From contig CM055065.1 in assembly GCA_029204045.2 (NCBI GenBank), positions 50,125,553 through 50,189,552 of the forward strand: a DNA stretch of 64,000 nt, in the 5' to 3' direction. The translations under genes were made by a program, and so were the position numbers. Shown in pieces: positions 59,088 through 64,000 of this stretch. Within the stretch, counting starts at the first letter, position 1. Each line of letters opens with the position of its first letter. Origin of the DNA: Tillandsia leiboldiana (taxonomy: Eukaryota > Streptophyta > Magnoliopsida > Poales > Bromeliaceae). The notes below the pieces were generated by a model, which saw only the letters and a list, made by a program, of their open reading frames with translations, was not told the origin of the DNA and did not search any database.

Positions 59088-59228
59088 CTCCTCTCTCTCT
59101 CCTCGGAGGGGGCGAGGGAGTTTGCGGTAGGTGTTTGAATCCCCTCGTTGGCTCTTTATAGTGGGCGGTGGAGAAGAGGGAGCCGATGCCGTGCTCTCTC
59201 TCTCGAAAGAGGCGGCGGCGCGGTGCGA

Positions 59229-60693
59229 ATAGGAATGTTAACGGGCATGCATATCCGAAATTTTTTATCCGATTTAAAACCCATCTATCCAACATGAAAC
59301 GAATATAGTGTTGATTCAAAACCGAATTTAAATAAATTCTACATTATATATTATATTATATTATATATATAAACATATGATGTTATATTTATATTAGTAT
59401 TTTAGACATTTAAAGTTTAATATAATATATTTTTTATATGCTATACAAAAATAATAACATAGATTATGCTTTACAAAAATGATTATCGAATCAAATATTT
59501 TATTATCAAAAATAATTTAAAAATATAAAAAGTTTTATTTTTTAAAAAGCATATAAATATAAATATATAGTATATTATGCACGGATTCGAATAGGTGGAG
59601 CTCTCGTTGTGATCTATTTTTAATGAACAATAATTAGAAAGAAATAAATAGATTCAAAATAGAAAACATGATGAATTTTATGATCCAAGACAAATTCGTG
59701 GCAAGGCGTGGACGAGGAGCTCGATTAGTTGGCAGCAGTCGAGCATCTCGATGATCTACCTATTATCGACCTTGTTGTTCCCCGTGGGCGAGGGCGAGGG
59801 CGAGGGCGTGGCCGAGGACGTCGAGGTCGAGGACGTGCTCAAAATTGAGCTTTTGAGCTCGAGGTTGTCGTATACATATTTTTTTAATGTTCATTTTTGG
59901 TTGTTACTCAACTGTGATTTATAAATGTCATGATTGTTGGACCTTCATTTGGTGTTTATGAATGTTGTTTTAGATTATTGAATGTTAATTGTCATTGTTT
60001 GCAACTTGTTGTACAAATTTGAAATTTTTTTAAACTAGACTAAATTTATGTTTGTAGGTCCAGCTAAAGGCGCTGAATGGCTCAGCGCCTTTAGTGGTTT
60101 ACACTAAAGGCGCCGAATCGCTCAGCGCCTTTGGTGTAAAACACCAAAGGCGCTGAGTTGCTCAGCGCCTTTGGTGTTTTACACTAAAGGCGCTGAGTTG
60201 CTTGGCGCCTCTATTGTTTTACGCGAGAGACGCGGAACTATTCAGCGTCTCTAACAAATATGTCAAAGACGCTGAATAGTTGAGCGCCTTCAGCAGTTAT
60301 ATCTAAGGACTTAGCCAATTTTCGCAAAAAGTGGCCAAGTGTTTAGCGCATGTTGAAGGTGCTAAATGAAACAGCGCCTTCAGCACATAGATTGAAGGCG
60401 CTGATTCATTCAGCGTCTTCACAGGGTTTTTGTGAAGACGCTGAACGATTCAGCGTCTTCACGTCGTCCATCCCCCGTGGCGCCCTGCTGGCAAAAGGAG
60501 GATTAGTTTTGCAAACAAAAAAAAATCAGAGGGTTATTTGGCAAATTTTAATATTTCATAGGATTATTTTTAAAAAAATCTCTCTTATATATGTACCTGA
60601 ATCCATATCCGTTTAAATCGGATAAATCTATTCCGTTCGGATTCGGGTTCGGATAAAATTTTGGGTATCCATACCCATTGGCATCCCTAGTTG
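59229..60693 (+). mobile_element. Composite transposon remnant with RG-rich ORF tail and palindrome array
   Basis: Outer words TAGGAATGTTAACGGGCATG and, at the right, the complement of CTAGGGATGCCAATGGGTAT look like diverged inverted termini. At 59735-59847 the plus strand encodes VEHLDDLPIIDLVV followed by about ten RG dipeptides and a stop, the type of tail found on plant MULE/SWIM transposases. The palindrome array at 60064-60462 follows it. Target duplications are not found, and the parts may come from more than one element. Confidence 0.45.
60064..60462. repeat. Array of nine short palindromes spaced about 40 bp apart
   Basis: Palindromes of the form AAAGGCGCTGA-n5-TCAGCGCCTTT start at 60064, 60102, 60142, 60182, 60222, 60262, 60352, 60391 and 60431; one position near 60302 is degenerate. 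Stems are 11-15 bp with loops of about 5 nt. Sequence drifts along the array (GGCGC to GACGC), but the pairing is largely kept by matched changes in both arms. One such unit with the same 3' flank occurs at 33429-33585. Confidence 0.85.
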
Positions 60694-60713
60694 GTGCTTG
60701 ATTTTTCAAAAAA

Positions 60714-60775
<62 letters not shown>

Positions 60776-60777
<2 letters not shown>

Positions 60778-60957
60778 AAAATGCTACTTGTACATCCCAT
60801 TTGGGGGTGTACATTGCACACCCCACCCATCCAATGGGTGGGGTGTGATGAGGGGTCACTTCACAATTTGTGAGGTGACCCTCCCACTCTTAGATGGGTG
60901 GGTGTAAGATGTACACCCCCTTTGGGGGTGTACATGTATCGTTGCTCTATATATATA
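60776..60957. mobile_element. GTACACCCC MITE, copy F (about 182 bp)
   Basis: Ends GGAAAATGCTACTTGTAC and TACATGTATCGTTGCTC. It is inserted in a (TA)n tract, so TATATATAT on both sides is compatible with a 9-bp duplication but not proof of it. Confidence 0.85.
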
Positions 60958-60978
60958 TATATATATATATTCATAAAA

Positions 60979-61741
60979 AAATTAATTTTTCAATTTTTTA
61001 TCCATCCATATCTAAGAAAAATAAGATTTTATGATTTCTTCTTATTTTACGAAAATTTAATATTTTTCATTTTTTAAAAAAAATATTCAAAAACTAAAAT
61101 ATTAGTTTTTCACGAAACATAATTTTTTTTTTCAAAAATACATGTTTTCTTTCAATTTTTTTTTTTTAAAAAGGACATAATTTTTTTTTTTCTTCAAAAT
61201 CTTTGTCTACACTTCTTCAAAAAACCAAAAACCCCCTAACACACCCACATTTCTAAAAAAATGTTGTGCAATAAAATAAATATATATTGGAGTGAAAATT
61301 TTTCCACATTAATAACTGGAGATGGAGAAATTGGAGTTCACACTCGGTGCAGTTCAGTTCTTCTCTTTCATTTTTCTTTCATTTTTATTTTTTTATTTTT
61401 TGAACATTTGGTAAATTACAACATAAGAATTTGAATTTTTTATAATGCAGTTTAGTACAACATTTTACTGTAACAATTGTTTTAGCATTTTTTTTTCATA
61501 AGACATGAATTTGGGTGCATTGTGTTCACCGTTTTTATTATGGATTGCTCAATTGATCTCTCGTGTATAGTTGTATTTTATGTTATTTATATTTTTATTT
61601 AAAATTTTTTAATGCAAATTACTATAGTATTTTCTCTTTTACAATTATTATTGTAATTTTTTGTAATAACATGAAATTAAAATATGTAATGAATTGTTGT
61701 TCATTATAAACCATAAATTGATGTAGTATAGAGTCTTATAT
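60979..61741. other. AT-rich intergenic DNA
   Basis: T- and A-rich low-complexity sequence. No gene or delimited element is recognised. Confidence 0.5.
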
Positions 61742-62206
61742 TGTAACATCTCAATAGTCACATATTGGATGTGATTGAGATTATGATCAAATATATGTGA
61801 CTATATATGCTAGTAATAATAGTTGTGTTTAAGCATTTTTTAGATGTGGTTTGTACTTATTGTTAGTAGTTCGGATCGTTATAAATAGTATCGGATACGA
61901 ATACCAATCGGAAGTGCGAAAGCTAAGTGTTATGCGTGATAAAGTGCTACACTATGGTTTTGGCGAGAGTCGCCTTTTGAACTTGTAAGAGCTATTTCTA
62001 GAATATTATATCACCTGGTAATTCTGATATGTTCAGTATCTGTGATCTGGTTTGGACCTGACTAGAACGTCAGAATCTAAACAGAAGAATTTGTAACATC
62101 CTAATAGTCTCATATCGAATGAAATTAAAATTGTAATTGAATATATAAAGACCATACGCGTTAATAATAATAACTAAGCTTAAATATTTTTTTGGCTGTA
62201 GTCGTT

Positions 62207-62209
<3 letters not shown>
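61742..62209 (+). mobile_element. TRIM-like element of the TGTAAC/GTTACA family (two LTRs)
   Basis: The 5' LTR 61742-61883 (TGTAACATCTCAATAGTC ... GGATCGTTATA) is followed by a decayed primer-binding site AATAGTATCGGATAC. Then come about 208 bp of non-coding internal DNA and a 3' LTR 62092-62209 (TGTAACATCCTAATAGTC ... GTCGTTACA). A (TA)n tract abuts the right end, and no target duplication is clear. LTRs differ considerably, so the insertion is old. Confidence 0.75.
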
Positions 62210-62278
<69 letters not shown>

Positions 62279-62883
62279 CATTTCTAAACAGTGTTACATA
62301 TATATATATATTACATTTCTAATGTTTAGTTTATATTTTGTATATTTTAAAGAGAAAATTGGTAGTTATTTTCTCATACTATTTTTTTTAATAAAACTAA
62401 GAACTATTCCATTATAAGTGTTTTCACTTTTCAAATATTTAAAAGTTGTAAAAATTAAAATAAAAAAGTTTAGGGTCGAATATATTTCACGAATCCACGA
62501 TTATAAGGCAATACGAATGGTGTATTGAATCTTTTCATGAAGATAGGAGTAGGCTACAGGATAATTTCGGTTCACGGAAAAGGTCGTGAACCGGGTCCAC
62601 CGAATGAGTTTCTCTTTTATGAGGGGACTTATTCCGGCGTAATAATAATACTGGGAATAGCTCGGATCAGCCGAATAACGCGATCGACTCCGGTCGCACC
62701 GCGAGCGCTATCTCTCTCTTTATCTCTCTCTCTCTCTTTCTCTCTCTTCTCGTCCCTCCTCTCGCGTTTCGACCCCTCCTTTTTCTCCTCCCCCTTCGAT
62801 TTCTCCTCGTCATCTCCTCACTCCCCACGCAACCCCGAAGAGAGAGAGAGAGAGAGGGAGAGAGGGAGAAGGGGGAGCCCAAA

Positions 62884-63143
62884 ATGCCCGCGCAAAAGCG
62901 GCCGCATCCGCCAACGCCGCCGCCCCATGACGAACACCACCACCACCAACACGGCGGAGGAGGAGGCGGCGCCGCCGGTAGCGACGGCGGAGGTGGCGCC
63001 GGGGCCGGAGATGACTCGCCGTTGCCTTCTTCTTCGTCGCCTCCGCCACCCCAGCCGCAGCAGGTGAAAGAAGCGAAGGAAGAGGAGGAGGACGACGAGG
63101 AGGAAGAAGACGAGGCGGAGGATGCGGCGGAGGATGGCGAGGA

Positions 63144-63184
<41 letters not shown>

Positions 63185-63235
63185 TGCCGCCGCCGAAGGT
63201 GGAGCCTCCGGCGGAGCAGGACGGTACGGAACGCG

Positions 63236-63282
<47 letters not shown>

Positions 63283-63408
63283 AGTCGCCTTCGATCTCAC
63301 GCTCATCGGTGCGTGTGTGTGCGCGCGCGCGCGCTTTGTTCGCGGTGGAACAGATTCAGATGGCGAAGACCAGAGCGAGTCGTCCCAGAGCGCGGGCGAC
63401 AGGGACGA
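62884..63408 (+). CDS. Probable RING1-type Polycomb E3 ligase, first two exons (partial)
   Basis: Exon 1 (62884-63223) begins MPAQKRPHPPTPPP. It contains His-, Gly-, Glu/Asp- and Pro-rich runs and ends at a GTACGG donor after AEQD. Exon 2 (63360-63408) encodes DDGEDQSESSQSAGDRD in phase and ends at a GTACGT donor. A long acidic, low-complexity N-terminus followed by a SQSSSAGE-like segment is how plant RING1A/RING1B proteins lead into their RING finger. Those proteins are PRC1 core E3 ligases that monoubiquitinate H2A in the nucleus. The RING finger itself lies beyond the window, so the assignment is inference; another acidic nuclear protein is possible. Intron 1 starts with a long (CT)n tract. 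Confidence 0.5.
63238..63281. repeat. (CT)n microsatellite in intron 1
   Basis: An uninterrupted CT tract of over 40 bp close to the exon 1 donor. Another CT/GA-rich block at 62710-62870 forms the leader of the same gene. Confidence 0.95.
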
Positions 63409-64000
63409 GTACGTTTCTACGCTCTCTTCTCCTCCTCCTCCTTAGCTCCTTCGATCTGTTTTTTTTTCCCTTGCATGCGTTTGGGGAGCTTTGTTGTGTG
63501 CGATTTCTCGCCCTGTTCGATTGTCCATGCGCCTCGTACGTGTGTGGGTTTACGTGTAGATTTGTGCATTTGAGCGTATTATGAGATCTGGTTTCGTGGT
63601 TCTTGGACTTGTGGATCACATCTCCTCCTCTTTGAATGTTTATTCTTTTGCCACGAGATTATGATGCTGTTCTTCATGCATACATGTCCTCTTATGTGGT
63701 GTACTGGGAGGAAGGGGAAGCGTATGATATGAGTGAGCCGTATTTTGTGGACTATGAAGATTATTGTTCATGATTGTTGACAAATAGGACGAGTTATATT
63801 GGTTTTGATTACGATCTCTGTAATCTTTCCTTTGCGATGCCCAACTAGTTGATGAAGTTTTAGGGGTGATGCAGTATCGCAGTTATTCTTTGGTAGAGAT
63901 TACTGACTAGAACATGTAATTTATAATCATGGAAGATTCTGTTGGTTTGGGATATAGTTACTGTAGCTTATAATTCTGGTGTTGAGCTGATATGCAGTTG
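63409..64000 (+). other. Intron 2 of the RING1-like gene (open at window end)
   Basis: After the GTACGT donor at 63409 the sequence is T-rich and non-coding to the end of the window, ending ATATGCAGTTG. A possible acceptor AG lies at 63996-63997, but the following exon is outside the window. Confidence 0.45.

Noticed and set aside
60064..60462. CRISPR-like array of regular repeats
   Set aside because: Plant nuclear context, repeats are themselves palindromes with drifting sequence, there are no unique spacers and no cas genes.
59229..60693. A complete autonomous MULE
   Set aside because: Only an RG-rich tail is coding; no DDE or SWIM domain and no 9-bp duplication are visible.

Overview
This is plant nuclear DNA, almost certainly from a monocot. 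Genes are split by many GT-AG introns, the AP2/ERF exon is very GC-rich inside an AT-rich background, (TA)n microsatellites are abundant, and short non-autonomous transposons fill introns and intergenic DNA. The species cannot be fixed from sequence alone; a non-grass commelinid such as pineapple is plausible but is only a guess.

Layout. 1-1.4 kb: AT-rich repeat. 1.4-3.0 kb (-): five to six exons of an LPA3-like DUF1995 chloroplast protein that continues off the left side. 4.5-6.0 kb (+): small C2-domain CAR-type protein. 6.4-9.0 kb (-): eEF1B-gamma, complete (422 aa). 10.8-16.5 kb (-): glutamate:glyoxylate aminotransferase, complete (13 exons, 481 aa, peroxisomal SRM end) with transposons in its introns. 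17-22.8 kb: transposon-rich. 22.8-23.4 kb (-): ERF repressor with an EAR motif. 24-29 kb: transposons, including a Cassandra-like TRIM. 29.3-35.4 kb (-): CCCH zinc-finger protein. 36-39.2 kb: a truncated LINE and a complete TRIM. 39.2-42.2 kb (-): broken MATE transporter. 45.1-50.6 kb (-): SWI2/CHR9-like SNF2 ATPase, complete (899 aa). 52.3-59.1 kb (-): DCAF4-like WD40 protein, complete (493 aa) if one unusual intron is accepted. 59.2-62.3 kb: transposons, including a striking array of 40-bp-spaced palindromes. 62.9 kb to the end (+): 5' end of a probable RING1-type Polycomb E3 gene.

The genes are ordinary, unlinked housekeeping and regulatory loci: translation elongation, photorespiration, PSII assembly, ABA/membrane signalling, transcriptional repression, RNA-binding/zinc-finger, chromatin/DNA repair, ubiquitin ligase adaptor and Polycomb. 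No gene cluster or pathway links them. The interest lies in the transposon record. At least three TRIM/LTR families, a six-copy 172-bp Mutator-like MITE family with 9-bp target duplications, a CAAGG/CCTTG hAT-like family with 8-bp duplications, paired 251-bp hairpin elements, a LINE with an 18-bp duplication and a solo LTR can be delimited to the base by their target-site duplications, several of them nested. One intron of the DCAF4 gene looks U12-type with non-canonical ends.
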